Shown here: one piece after another, positions 12,516 through 22,000 of the stretch
Position numbering within the stretch: position 1 is the stretch's first letter
Layout: each line of letters opens with the position of its first letter
IMG/VR virus record: IMGVR_UViG_3300044971_000138
Location: 1-28,000 of that record
Source of the DNA: a virus
Length of the DNA: 28,000 nt
Strand: one strand, 5' to 3'
Notes under the pieces: model-generated
The model's database searches: none
What the model was told of the DNA's origin: nothing
Seen by the model: the letters and a program-made list of their open reading frames with translations, nothing else
Position numbers and translations under genes: made by a program

Positions 12516-12751
12516 TACTGCACCTGCGGGGGAAGGGTTGACCATGCGTTGTTAGCGATGCCGAGATACCACGGCTCCGCGCCAAGTACCTCGTTAGCCT
12601 GCGGATCGTTCACCGCCAGCACACAGCGCCAGTAGGTCTGCGAGATGACCTCGCCATCCTTTAGCACTTCTGTCGTCTTGCGAACGCCGATGCTGCCGTT
12701 GGGCTGCACGTTAAATTCGCTGATAAAAACTCGTTCTTCAAAAGTCGCCAT
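12515..12751 (-). CDS. Small tail-fibre-adjacent protein (78 aa)
   Basis: A 78-residue protein (MATFEERVFISEFNVQPNGSIGVRKTTEVLKDGEVISQTYWRCVL...) made of beta-strands, a common small protein encoded just after phage tail fibres. AGGAG precedes ATG 12751. A 50-base gap separates it from the fibre, holding a CTGCA/TGCAG hairpin without a T-run. It may assist fibre folding or attach to it; this is inference from position. Confidence 0.58.
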   Translation of the reverse strand: MATFEERVFISEFNVQPNGSIGVRKTTEVLKDGEVISQTYWRCVLAVNDPQANEVLGAEPWYLGIANNAWSTLPPQVQ

Positions 12752-12801
12752 GTTTATCTCCTATGGTAGGACTGTCCGTCTGCACCGTCCGATGCAGATA
12801 A

Positions 12802-15072
12802 TTAAGATGCCGGATATGTTGCTGAAATGTAAATATAAGCCGCTTCATTAACGCAATCTTGTTCCGTAATTGCGCCATCATCAGCAGAACCAAAAATTCT
12901 ACCGGATGAACTGTTAAAATAAGCCGTTAGCATTGTTCCACCAGTCCAATTCAAATTATTAGTCATTACTGTTCCAATTGCTTCTGCGGTTGTATTAAAA
13001 GGCAAACCGCCAATGCTTACTTTTCCAGTTCCAGTTAGGGCCGTGTACTCCAAATAAATGTTTATAGATACCAATCGCCCGACTTTTGTGTAATTTCCAA
13101 CTTGCGAAACATATGTTGTAGTTCCTGGCGTGGTTGATCCGTTAATCGTCGGCGTAAATGTCCCCTCCTCATAATCATCCAGCGTGTTCGCGTTGGACGC
13201 TGCCGATTGCGTGGCGGGGAAGGTGATGCCGTTGCTGACTTGGATGACGCCGCCGTTTGCGGTTGCTGTGTTGACGCCGACCAGCAGTTCTCCCGCCGCC
13301 GTGATGCGGGCGCGTTCGGTGGCGTTGGTGGCAAAAATAAGTGGCGAGTTTATGTAATTGTAAAGGTAAGCATTTTCGCTAGAGTCAATGCCAACCGCTA
13401 ACCCGCTTGACGTTGTGGTTCCTGTAGTGCTGTTTTGAAAAAGAAAAAATGCTTCGTCGCTGGTAGAGTTGCGAACGCGGTTGCGATTTGTTGAACTACC
13501 AGAAACAACATCAAGACGGTCAAGCGGACTCGCCGTGCCGATGCCGACGTTGCCCACGGCCCCTGTCTCCGTGGAGATTTTGAAATAACTAGTTGTATCG
13601 GTAGGGTCTAAAACATGAAGCGCATAACGCGCAGAGGCGCTGCCACCAGCAGTTATTTTTAGCCCAAATCCGTTGGTTGCATCACTATTTGTAATTATTT
13701 GAGCAACGCCACTAGACGTTACAACTTGCAACTTCGCCGCCGGACTCGTCGTGCCGATGCCGAGGTCGCCGGAGGCGGTTAGCGTCATATTGATATTGCG
13801 GGCTGATGCTCCAGATGAAAAATTTATCGGCCCGTTATATGCGCCAAGGTACAAACCGCCCGTAGACGTGGCTTCAATAATTCCAGCGTTTGCCCACCCA
13901 GTAACGCCAAACCCTAACGAGCCGCCCATTGCAAAAACAATGCGTTCGTCTGTGATGCTGCTACCGGCTGCGTCTGTGTTAACAATAGTATTGAAAATAG
14001 TCCCGGTTGAATTCCCGGTGTTTGTTAACGTGCTGCCATCAAACGTCAGCGCACTCCCGCTCGTCGCCACCTTGCTGCCGTCCAGATACACCACGCCTCC
14101 GGCGGTGCCGGAGGAGAGGGTGAGGTTGCCCGAGAGTACCGCTGCACCGACGTTGACCGACGCGATAGAGGCACCCGTGACCGTGAGGCCCGTGACCACC
14201 GCCGTGCCGAGGTTAGCCGAGGCGATGCTGGCCGAGGTGCTGGTAAGGTTCGTGACCGTTCCCGTAGTGACGAGCGCCACCGCCGCATTAGCAGACGCAA
14301 TGGAGGCCGACGTAGAGGTGAGATTAGTCACCGTGCCTGTGGTAACAACCGCCACAGCCGCGTTTATAGAGGCCGTGGAGACGGTCGGCAGGTCTGACTT
14401 GCCCGTGACCGAGAGGGTGCTGCCGAGCGTTGCTGCGCCCGTAACGTTGAACGTGCCGCCGACCGACAGCGCCGAGGTGATCGACACGTTGGCCTGTAGC
14501 CCCGTGTTACCCGTCACCGTCAGCGTGCCGTTGATCGTCGTATTGCCGAACGAGTTGGCGGCGTTAATCATTTGGAAGCGCGTGCCGTCATAGACGATGA
14601 CGACGACTTCGCCCGAGTTGATGTCACCGGCTGCGAGGGCGGTGCTGCCGTCGCGGGTGATCGCCTTTGCGCCGAGGCCGTCTACGTTGATCGTGACCGC
14701 GCCTGTGTTGGCAGCGTTGGCGATGAAATAAAGAAGTTGACCGGCAGCGTAGGCGGTCAATTGCGGTGACATCGACCCTGTGATCGTGTCTGTCCCCGTG
14801 ACCGTGATGAGTTTGGCGGCTGTGGACTGCACTTGACCCAAGTTCGCAGCGTCTGTGGCGGCGGTGCCTGCTCCAAGCGTCGTGATCTTGTTGTTGCCAA
14901 ATGGGATGTTGGCCGTAACGGTGGTTTGGCCGTCCTTGGTGATAGCCGTAGAGAGGCCCGTCGCAAGGTCAGCGGTCAGCGAGTTAAAGACCGTGGCCGA
15001 AATGACGGTGTTAGCGACGACAGGTTGGCCTGCCGAGTTGATAAGGAACGTCCCGCTGCCGTTGTAACTCAT
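12802..15072 (-). CDS. Tail fibre protein
   Basis: A 756-residue fibre. The N-terminus (MSYNGSGTFLINSAGQPVVANTVISATVFNSL) and the segment NKITTLGAGTAATDAANLGQVQ are typical of phage fibre attachment regions. A long Ser/Thr/Ala/Gly-rich beta-repeat shaft follows. GIGTTSPAAKLQV, GIGTASPLDRLDV and RARITAAGELLVGVNT are the usual modules of receptor-binding fibres. The end (PTINGSTTPGTTTYVSQVGNYTKVG...AAYIYISATYPAS) is a likely tip domain. No S74 chaperone is present, unlike the 1065-residue fibre. GAGAGG precedes ATG 15072. Base composition switches between GC-rich framework and AT-rich inserts, suggesting domain exchange. The host receptor is unknown. Confidence 0.85.
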   Translation of the reverse strand: MSYNGSGTFLINSAGQPVVANTVISATVFNSLTADLATGLSTAITKDGQTTVTANIPFGNNKITTLGAGTAATDAANLGQVQSTAAKLITVTGTDTITGSMSPQLTAYAAGQLLYFIANAANTGAVTINVDGLGAKAITRDGSTALAAGDINSGEVVVIVYDGTRFQMINAANSFGNTTINGTLTVTGNTGLQANVSITSALSVGGTFNVTGAATLGSTLSVTGKSDLPTVSTASINAAVAVVTTGTVTNLTSTSASIASANAAVALVTTGTVTNLTSTSASIASANLGTAVVTGLTVTGASIASVNVGAAVLSGNLTLSSGTAGGVVYLDGSKVATSGSALTFDGSTLTNTGNSTGTIFNTIVNTDAAGSSITDERIVFAMGGSLGFGVTGWANAGIIEATSTGGLYLGAYNGPINFSSGASARNINMTLTASGDLGIGTTSPAAKLQVVTSSGVAQIITNSDATNGFGLKITAGGSASARYALHVLDPTDTTSYFKISTETGAVGNVGIGTASPLDRLDVVSGSSTNRNRVRNSTSDEAFFLFQNSTTGTTTSSGLAVGIDSSENAYLYNYINSPLIFATNATERARITAAGELLVGVNTATANGGVIQVSNGITFPATQSAASNANTLDDYEEGTFTPTINGSTTPGTTTYVSQVGNYTKVGRLVSINIYLEYTALTGTGKVSIGGLPFNTTAEAIGTVMTNNLNWTGGTMLTAYFNSSSGRIFGSADDGAITEQDCVNEAAYIYISATYPAS
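14212..14361 (-). repeat. Tandem 25-residue repeat in the tail fibre with divergent codons
   Basis: Two adjacent 75-base copies (14287-14361 and 14212-14286) encode peptides that agree at 24 of 25 residues and contain TTGTVTNLTSTSASIASAN. Sixteen of the 24 shared residues use different synonymous codons. A shorter, looser copy follows (LGTAVVTGLTVTGASIAS). Confidence 0.88.
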
Positions 15073-15074
15073 CG

Positions 15075-17183
15075 TTAAATCCTCTCTCGTTGTGCCGCGC
15101 CAGTTGCGCCTATGCGCCCTGATGCTTGCTGTGCTGCCTTTTGCGCCGCCGCACGCCTGTCTATATACAATCTCAAGTTGCGCAGTTCATCTTGCGCAGG
15201 CTGGCCTTTTAACAACAACAATTCTGCCAACTGTTGTCGTTGCCGTTCCGTTAATTTTTTTGCACCGCCCTTTTCTGCAATCGTTGCTGCCGTTGTCAGT
15301 ACGTCGCCTTGCGCCGCTTGTGTTGCTCGAAGCGCCTGTGCAAGCACGTTTTGATCTTGTTCGCCCATAATTAAGCGGCCAGTCTGCGAACCTTCACCCA
15401 TTCGGGCAGTTTTTTGCAGTTCTGCCTCACGCAACACCGTGGCTTGAAAATCTCTAAAGTTGTTTCCAAAGATCAACCGCAACCGCTTCTGCATTGCAGG
15501 CGATTTCTGCAAATTCATCAGTTTGGTTTGCCCTGCCGGTGTTCCGGCCTGATCCCTTAACGCTTGGGCAGCGCCAAGACGGAATGCCCGCAACTGCGAA
15601 GGTTCCATGTCGTCAATAATGTCGGATATTTCCTCAACATCCTCGTTCATCACCTTGCGACCGCGCTCCATCGCGGTTTTAAGTTGCGTTTCGCTACCAA
15701 AGTTTGCGCGAGCAAGTTGGTAAATGCTTTGACCTTGATTGTCTTTCGGAGAAATCTGGTCAAGTTTGTCAATAAACTCGCGGCGCAAATTAGTGTAGGC
15801 GCGGCTTTTTTCGGTTGCTTTTCCAATGGGCGTTCTTGCGGCATCTTCAATGTCGTACAACGTCTTTTTTAGCGTGTCCAACACTTCAAACGGCACTCTG
15901 TCGCCCGGGCGCAAATTGCCAAGGTTAAGTTTTTCCATGCCTTCAACTAACGCCAGTTCTTCAGCCTCTGAAAACGCTTTGCTGGCGCGGCTAATTAATT
16001 TTGCAAGCCCAGCGTCAACCGGAAAATCAACATTTTCAAGTTGCGCGTAGTACGGCGCTGACTTTGCTCTGGCTTGTTCTGTGTATTGGTTGACAGTAGC
16101 GCGGTAGGGGATGTTTTCCGCGTCTAAAGCGCGATCTGAAGCGGCAATAAGTCTATCGCCACGCTGATTGACAAGTGGCCGAGTGCCACGCTCAATCATG
16201 CCCATCGTTGAACCGGGCTGATTGCGGAGCAACCCTAATTCGCTACGTGTTGCCGCGCCTGTTGCGGCAATTGGAGCCTCTGGCCCAAGACCGCCGCCGC
16301 GAGGGCGTTGCAATCGCGCAGCAGCAACGGCAATCGGGTCAGCCTCAATGCCGCTCGTCAACATGTCCAATTCTTCTTGCAACTGCGCCTTTAGTTTAGA
16401 CGGCCCGGGCAGCACTTTGAGTTGTCGCTCAAGTTCTGTAACGCGGTCTTGTTTCGAAATAGTGTCTGGCGGCATCCGCGCATACAGATCGCGCTGCAAC
16501 AACTGTGCAAGACGTTCCCGCGCAGGTTGCAATTCAAAATCTTGACGCATTCCCGGCACCATTCTACGAATGGCCGCACCGCCGCCCTTAATGCCAAGGC
16601 CAGCCGCGCCGCCCGTAGCAATACCTGCGCCAGTTCCGTACAAAACGTCTGTCGCTAATTCTTGCGCGGTTTCCGCTTCACTTGCGCCTGCCGCACCCAA
16701 TGCGCTTTGTCCTGCAATTGGGGCGATATAACCAGCGCCTCGACGAATTGCGTTAGCGCCCAACGGGGCGGCTGAACCGCCCATCGTGAACGGCACCGTA
16801 GCAAGGCCGCCTGCCGTTTCAAGAACGGGGGCCAATACGGGATTTCTTTCTGCAAACGCCGTCGTTGCGCCACGCACAAACTGCTGCATTGGCGGGCCTG
16901 CTTGCATAGGATCAAACTGCGGCCCTTGAATGCCCGCCATGCCCATGCCGCGCTGCATTTGAGAAGCGCCGCGCATAGCCTCTGCGCCAGCCAACTCATC
17001 CAAGAATTGCGAGGTAAGCCCTTGGCCCGTGGTCAATACGCCTTGCAAAAATGGCGATGCTTGCGACCCCGCTTGGAAAGCGGTTGGCTTCAATTGTTGC
17101 AATTCTTCCCATTTGCCGCCGCGAAAAACGTATCGCTGGCCCGTTTCTTTGTTGGTTGCTGTTGCGCCTTCTTGGTAAGCCAT
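15075..17183 (-). CDS. Internal virion / DNA-ejection protein (putative)
   Basis: A 702-residue protein. It begins AYQEGATATNKETGQRYVFRGGKWEEL, a small beta module often seen at the N-terminus of phage internal proteins. Gly/Ala-rich hydrophobic stretches follow (GGLATVPFTMGGSAAPLGA and GTGAGIATGGAAGLGIKGGGA, about residues 125-205) that could insert in membranes. A long charged helical region fills the rest, and the end (RRAAAQKAAQQASGRIGATGAAQRER) is basic. Size, composition and position between nozzle and fibre genes match T7/P22-type ejection proteins that form a DNA channel through the host envelope. I see no lytic transglycosylase motif. AAGGGGAG precedes ATG 17183. Confidence 0.62.
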   Translation of the reverse strand: MAYQEGATATNKETGQRYVFRGGKWEELQQLKPTAFQAGSQASPFLQGVLTTGQGLTSQFLDELAGAEAMRGASQMQRGMGMAGIQGPQFDPMQAGPPMQQFVRGATTAFAERNPVLAPVLETAGGLATVPFTMGGSAAPLGANAIRRGAGYIAPIAGQSALGAAGASEAETAQELATDVLYGTGAGIATGGAAGLGIKGGGAAIRRMVPGMRQDFELQPARERLAQLLQRDLYARMPPDTISKQDRVTELERQLKVLPGPSKLKAQLQEELDMLTSGIEADPIAVAAARLQRPRGGGLGPEAPIAATGAATRSELGLLRNQPGSTMGMIERGTRPLVNQRGDRLIAASDRALDAENIPYRATVNQYTEQARAKSAPYYAQLENVDFPVDAGLAKLISRASKAFSEAEELALVEGMEKLNLGNLRPGDRVPFEVLDTLKKTLYDIEDAARTPIGKATEKSRAYTNLRREFIDKLDQISPKDNQGQSIYQLARANFGSETQLKTAMERGRKVMNEDVEEISDIIDDMEPSQLRAFRLGAAQALRDQAGTPAGQTKLMNLQKSPAMQKRLRLIFGNNFRDFQATVLREAELQKTARMGEGSQTGRLIMGEQDQNVLAQALRATQAAQGDVLTTAATIAEKGGAKKLTERQRQQLAELLLLKGQPAQDELRNLRLYIDRRAAAQKAAQQASGRIGATGAAQRERI

Positions 17184-17194
17184 TGCTGCTCCCC

Positions 17195-18475
17195 TTACCG
17201 TCGATCCAGCGTTGCGCCGGGAGGCAACTGGCTGCCATAAACCGCTGGCGCAACAATATCAGGCAACATTCCCGGCATATTTCGGAAATTAGGCAACTCT
17301 CGGTAACGCGATCTAACGGCATTGCTGCGAACAATGTTGGCTCGCGCTGCTTTGTCGTTCAAATCGGCAAGATAACGCAAATTTTCATTAGTCATTTCAA
17401 TTTGACCCGCTGCCGCTTTTTCCAAGAATTTGCGGTCGTTATCAGTAAATCCTTGACCAGAACCTAAACCGCTTGTCTTGACAAGAGAAAGCGTTGTTTT
17501 TGCAAGATTTGCCGACAAATTTTCCGTAACGCTTGCGCGATCACCGGCAATAAAGCCTGCACTTGAAAGCGCTTGCTCAAGACCAAGACGAGCGTTTGCG
17601 CCAAACCCTGTAATTGGGTTTTTTACTAATAGGTCGCGCACATTGTTTGCAACTTCAATTTGCCCCAGCGCGGCTTCGCCTGCCTTAATTGTTTCAAGGT
17701 CTTGCGCTGCAATGCCCTTGGCAAATTCATCAGCCAATACGTTAGTTGTTCTTTCGCCCGGCAACACAATCGTTTTGTTGCCTGTGGTGTCAGTTAAAAA
17801 CTTTGCAAACGCCGGGTTTTGTGACGCGATCAAAAATTCTTCGTATTTGTTTGGCAAATTAGGCGCTTTTGGCGGCTTTGCCAACGCAAACGGATCGCCC
17901 GTTTCTTGGTATTTCTGACGGCTTTCTGGCGATGCTTCCATGATCGCCTCAAGACTGACCTGCGGCTGACGCGACAGCATCAATTGTGCGTACCGCTGCG
18001 CCATTGGCGTACCGCTTGCCAGCGCACGGCTCAATGTTTCCTCGCGCTGTTGATACGTCGGCATCACGGTTTCCATCATGGGCTGTTGCGCCATTTCTGG
18101 TTGGTATGCACTTGCAATGCCCGTGACATCAGTTTCTGGCAATGCACCACCCGTGACGCTGCGGGTTTGTGGGCCAAGGTCGCGGCGCAACGCTTCAAAG
18201 GCTTCCACATCAGCCTGACGCGCTTTGGCTTCAGATTGCTCTGCTTTTTCGCCTAACTTCTTGGATGTATACGCCGACAACACGCGAGCAATTGCGTTGG
18301 CGGGAGTCGGTGTAGCCCGAAACCCTTGGAACGTATATGGCTCTGCTTCTGGCTCAAAAGCCTGTTGACGCAACATTTCTGCCAATTGCTGCTGACGCTG
18401 CGCTCGCAGCATTTCCTCCTCGTAAGCCGAGGGAGCGCGAAATGTTGGGACGTTGCGAACTCTATTCTGCGCCAT
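17195..18475 (-). CDS. Internal virion protein, helical (putative)
   Basis: A 426-residue, mainly helical protein. The first 40 residues include RAQRQQQLAEMLRQQAF, a motif shared with the two genes upstream. Later segments such as KYEEFLIASQNPAFAKFL, DLVVKNP-like turns, and GSGQGFTDNDRKFLEKAAAGQI near residues 345-365 resemble internal proteins of related podoviruses. It lies in the block expected to encode ejection proteins, coupled to its neighbours. The ATG at 18475 with AGAGGAG upstream is preferred to the TTG at 18481. Function is inferred from context. Confidence 0.6.
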   Translation of the reverse strand: MAQNRVRNVPTFRAPSAYEEEMLRAQRQQQLAEMLRQQAFEPEAEPYTFQGFRATPTPANAIARVLSAYTSKKLGEKAEQSEAKARQADVEAFEALRRDLGPQTRSVTGGALPETDVTGIASAYQPEMAQQPMMETVMPTYQQREETLSRALASGTPMAQRYAQLMLSRQPQVSLEAIMEASPESRQKYQETGDPFALAKPPKAPNLPNKYEEFLIASQNPAFAKFLTDTTGNKTIVLPGERTTNVLADEFAKGIAAQDLETIKAGEAALGQIEVANNVRDLLVKNPITGFGANARLGLEQALSSAGFIAGDRASVTENLSANLAKTTLSLVKTSGLGSGQGFTDNDRKFLEKAAAGQIEMTNENLRYLADLNDKAARANIVRSNAVRSRYRELPNFRNMPGMLPDIVAPAVYGSQLPPGATLDRR

Positions 18476-18848
18476 CGTCAAAGTCTCCTCTGTACCGACC
18501 GCCCTGCGGGGTCGTCATCCCCGGCGACGACACGCGGGGACGCTGCATGTTGCCGATCTGCGGGGATCGCATTTGAGATGGCCGCATCGGCGTTGATCCC
18601 ATGCGACCGGGTGCGCCCATCATCCCCGTTGTGCCGGGTTGTGCGGTCATTTGGGGGCCGTTGAAGTTCATCATCTGTGGGGCAACGCCCGTAGCGGTGT
18701 TTGGCGTAGCGCCGCTGTAGGCGAGGCTAGGACGCATTGCGGGCATGCCGTCACGCTGCCCCGGCGGTGCGCTGATGGAGCGGTTGCGTTCTTGCAGCGC
18801 CAGCATCTGCGCCATGCGCTGCGGTCGGTCGGGTCTAAATCCGTTCAT
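18462..18848 (-). CDS. Pro/Met/Gly-rich low-complexity virion-block protein
   Basis: A 128-residue protein. Residues 10-25 hold QRMAQMLALQERNRSI, a helix nearly identical to one in the next upstream gene. The rest is disordered: repeated Pro-Met-Arg-Gly elements (MMGAPGRMGSTPMRPSQMRSPQIGNMQRP) and an acidic tip (GDFDDGAE). It starts in an ATGA overlap with the 83-residue gene and overlaps the 426-residue gene by 14 bases. A flexible linker or scaffold-like component of the internal complex seems possible; no family recognised. Confidence 0.55.
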   Translation of the reverse strand: MNGFRPDRPQRMAQMLALQERNRSISAPPGQRDGMPAMRPSLAYSGATPNTATGVAPQMMNFNGPQMTAQPGTTGMMGAPGRMGSTPMRPSQMRSPQIGNMQRPRVSSPGMTTPQGGRYRGDFDDGAE

Positions 18849-19096
18849 GCTAACCCCTGCGTGTTGATGGGCGTTACGGTGTCGTATGTGTTGCGGCCTA
18901 CGCTTTGGCCGACGCGCTTGTTAGCCATTTGGCGCATTTTGAGCAGTTCAAGCGGGTCAATAGAGGCGGTGGGCGTAGCCATTGACGGAACGTTTGCGTA
19001 ATCGGTGTTGATGCGCTGATTGGCCTCTTGCAGCGCCAGCATTTCTGCGAGGCGTTGCCCATCGGTGCGGTCTTTGTACGTTTTGGCGTAGCGCAT
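18845..19096 (-). CDS. Small helical virion-block protein (83 aa)
   Basis: An 83-residue protein with QRLAEMLALQEANQRI at residues 14-29, the same helix as in the two downstream genes, then PLELLKMRQMANKRVGQSVGRNTYDTV. It starts in a TAATG overlap with the 1065-residue fibre gene and ends in ATGA. It is probably helical and partly disordered, and may bind a partner through the shared helix. No family recognised. Confidence 0.55.
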   Translation of the reverse strand: MRYAKTYKDRTDGQRLAEMLALQEANQRINTDYANVPSMATPTASIDPLELLKMRQMANKRVGQSVGRNTYDTVTPINTQGLA

Positions 19097-22000
19097 TAGA
19101 GCATCCCGTAGTTGACCATTTGGAAGCCATCATCGCGGGTAATGACCGCTTCTGGCCGTACCTGCTCCACTTCATCAGCCATTACGCCGCGTTGGCGAGT
19201 GCCGAAAATGTCGTATTCGTACACGCCGATGCCGAGCGGGTGCGTGCCGATGCGCACAATGTTGGACTTCAAGCGGCGATCCGATGGGAAAACGCCGCCT
19301 AGCATCGCTGCGCTGCCGAGCGACCCGGCAAGGTTAAACAACCCGCCCATGTTGCTCGCGGCTTGGTTGGCTTGGATGCCATACCGCTGCATCGCGGCTG
19401 CATCCTGCGCTTGACCACCTTGGAAAATGGGCGCGGGAGCGACCGTGACGCCGCTGTAGCCTTGGAACTGCGGCACGCTGACCTGCCCGCCTGAGAGCAA
19501 TGCGCTGATCTCGTTGACTGGAAGGCTGCGGATGGCCGCTTGCTGTGCCAACGCTTGTTGCACCGCCGTGTTGTAGAACTGCTGCTGCGCAATGTTCTGC
19601 TGGAACTGCTGTTGTTGCGCGGCGTTCTGTGCGGCAAGGCGCTGGAAGTCCTGCGCTTGGTTTTGCGCGAGGGCTTGGTTGCGCAAGCCTTGGTAATCCA
19701 TGACTTGCCCGAACCGTTGCGCTTGGGCTGCGTTCTGCGCGGCTTGCTGGGCAAGTTGACGCTGATACGCTTGTGCTTGCGCTTCGTTGTAGAAACCAGC
19801 CTGTCCCGCCGCTTGTGCCGCTTGCTGCTGCTGGCGTGCAAGGTTGAACTGTGCGGCTTGTTGCTGCTGTGCAAAGTTTTGTGCAGCGGCAGCGTTGGTG
19901 AGTTCTTGAGCCTGCTGGCCCATGCCGAACTGCTGCATCAAGGCTTCGCGGTTGAATTGCTGGCCTTGGAGCGCCTGCTGGTAAGCCTGCTGCTGCGCTT
20001 GGTTAAACGCCTCACGCGAGGCCAACGCTTGCTGGAAGTTTTGCCCCCCAGCGGCGTTGATGATCTGCTGCAACTGCGCCTGCTGACCAAACTGCTGTGC
20101 GCCAAGTTGCGCCTGCAATCCGGTGACATCCTGCGCTTGGCCGAACCGTTGCGCCTGCGCGGCACGCTGCGCCTCCTCTGCGGCGAGGGCGCTCTGCAAG
20201 TTCTGCTGAACCGCTTGGTTCTGCATCTGCTGTGCGGCTTGGCCTTGGGCAAAGTTCTGCGCAATGGCTTGGTTGGCTGCTTCTTGCGCTTGCTGACCCA
20301 TGCCGAATTGAGCAAGGGCTTGTTGCTGGGCGAATTCGCCACCCGTAACTGCTTGACCAAACCGCTGTGCTTGGGCTGCGCGATCTGCCTCGGTTCCCGC
20401 CATCGCTTGCTGGAAGTTTTGGGCGATAGCGCGGTTGACGGCATCTTGCGCTGCCTGACCCGTCTGGAACGACGCCAATTGAGCCTCTCGCCCAAACTCT
20501 CCCGCCGCAAGACGTTGCGAGAACTGCTGCGCTTGCGCTTCGTTGGCGAACTGACCTGACTGCAACGCCAACTGCGTGTTTTGCGCGATAGCCTGATTGC
20601 GAGCCTGTTCGCTTTGCATCCCTGCGCCAAATCGTGCCAGTTCTGCTTCTTGACCGAACTGCGCACCCGCGAGGCGCTGCTGGAACGCTTGCTGCTGCGC
20701 TTGGTTTGCTGCGGCTTGGGTGGCAAGTGACTGCTGCACGTTTTGGCCGAGGCCGACGTTATAGAGGCCCGCCTGCTCCATGCCAGCGCCAAAGCCTTGC
20801 AGTTGCGCTTGGTTGGCGAACATTGCGCGGGACTGCTGTTCAGCAAACCCTTGCTGCCGCGCTGCTTGGTCAAGCGCAATGCCCTGCGCTGCGGCTTGCA
20901 GCAGCAGATCGTTTTCTTTTTGCGCTTGTGCCGACATTGCAGCGTTAAACGCTTCACCGCCGGGGGCAAGCCCTTGGTTGACAAGTTGTGTGTACAGTTG
21001 TTGGCGTTCGCCCTGTAACTGCGGCTGCAACCGCGACATGATCGCTTGCTGCGCCGTCGTACCGGCTTGGATCGGCGCTGCGGCCAACCCTTGTATGTCA
21101 ATCTGACCTTGTAACTGCGGGCCTTGGACGAACTGCTGTGCGTAACCGAATTGACCCTGCGCAGGAGCGCCTTGCGGGCCACCGATGCCAGAGAGGTCAA
21201 GGCCGCGAAGTTGTGGGCCAGCGACCATGCCGCCTTGCGCTTGGCCGAACTGCCCAACGCCGCCTTGGATGCCCATAAGGCCGGAGGTATCAAGCCCTTG
21301 GAACTGCACGCCGCCGGGGCCACCAGCCGCCATGCCAAACTCGCGGCCAGTCATGCCGCCTGCTACACCGCCGACACCTGCGAGGTTTAATCCCTGCAAC
21401 TGCGCGGCTTGCGGGCCACCGCCAGCCATGCCGTAAAGGCCGCCCGTGGGGCCGCCAAAGGCTTGTCCATAGGTGAAGGGGCCGGTGCCTTGCCCAACGC
21501 CGCCGACGCCCGAGTAGTCCACGCCGTACTCACGCGGAATGCCGATATAACTTGAGCCAGCGGGCGCAAAACCTGTTTCGCCTATTGCTGTCTGCGGACC
21601 GCCATACTGAAACTGTCCGAGGCCGGGTGCGGCAGGGCCGCCAAAGGCTTGCTGACCCGTTCCCATTTGCCCGGGGAGTTGTTCGGTGTAATACCCCGTC
21701 GTTGGGGCATATCCACCCGCGCCCGGGGCGTTTAATTGCATATCGCCCGTGGCAAACCCCATGTCCACAAATCCGGCCTCGCCGCGATAAGGGACATAAC
21801 TGCCGGGGGTCGCAATCGCGCCTGCACCCGGCACGCTGTATTGCAGCCCGGGGATGCTGCGAGCGTCAAAGGCCGAGGCTATTCCAAGGTCACGCAAACC
21901 GCTTGCTGCGCTTTCGGCGGCCTGCGACATGGATAACTGCGCACGCTCTTGGGAGCGCAACGCTTGCAATGCGGCATCGCTACCCAACGACTGCGTAATT

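Noticed and set aside
12752-12801. CTGCA/TGCAG hairpin after the tail fibre as a terminator
   Set aside because: Stem is only five pairs and no T-run follows on either strand; the lysis genes need read-through.
13751-14593. Plus-strand open frame of 280 codons opposite the tail fibre
   Set aside because: Shadow of the Ala/Thr/Val-rich fibre; composition mirrors the complementary codons and no domain is visible.
19540-20559. Long plus-strand open frame (339 codons) opposite the repeat fibre
   Set aside because: It is the complement of the Gln/Ala repeat array; Leu-rich product with no ribosome site, and the minus-strand protein has clear S74 and repeat structure.
19549-20898. Repeat array as CRISPR or DNA-level satellite
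   Set aside because: Units are coding, have no spacers, and are conserved as 18 codons rather than as DNA.
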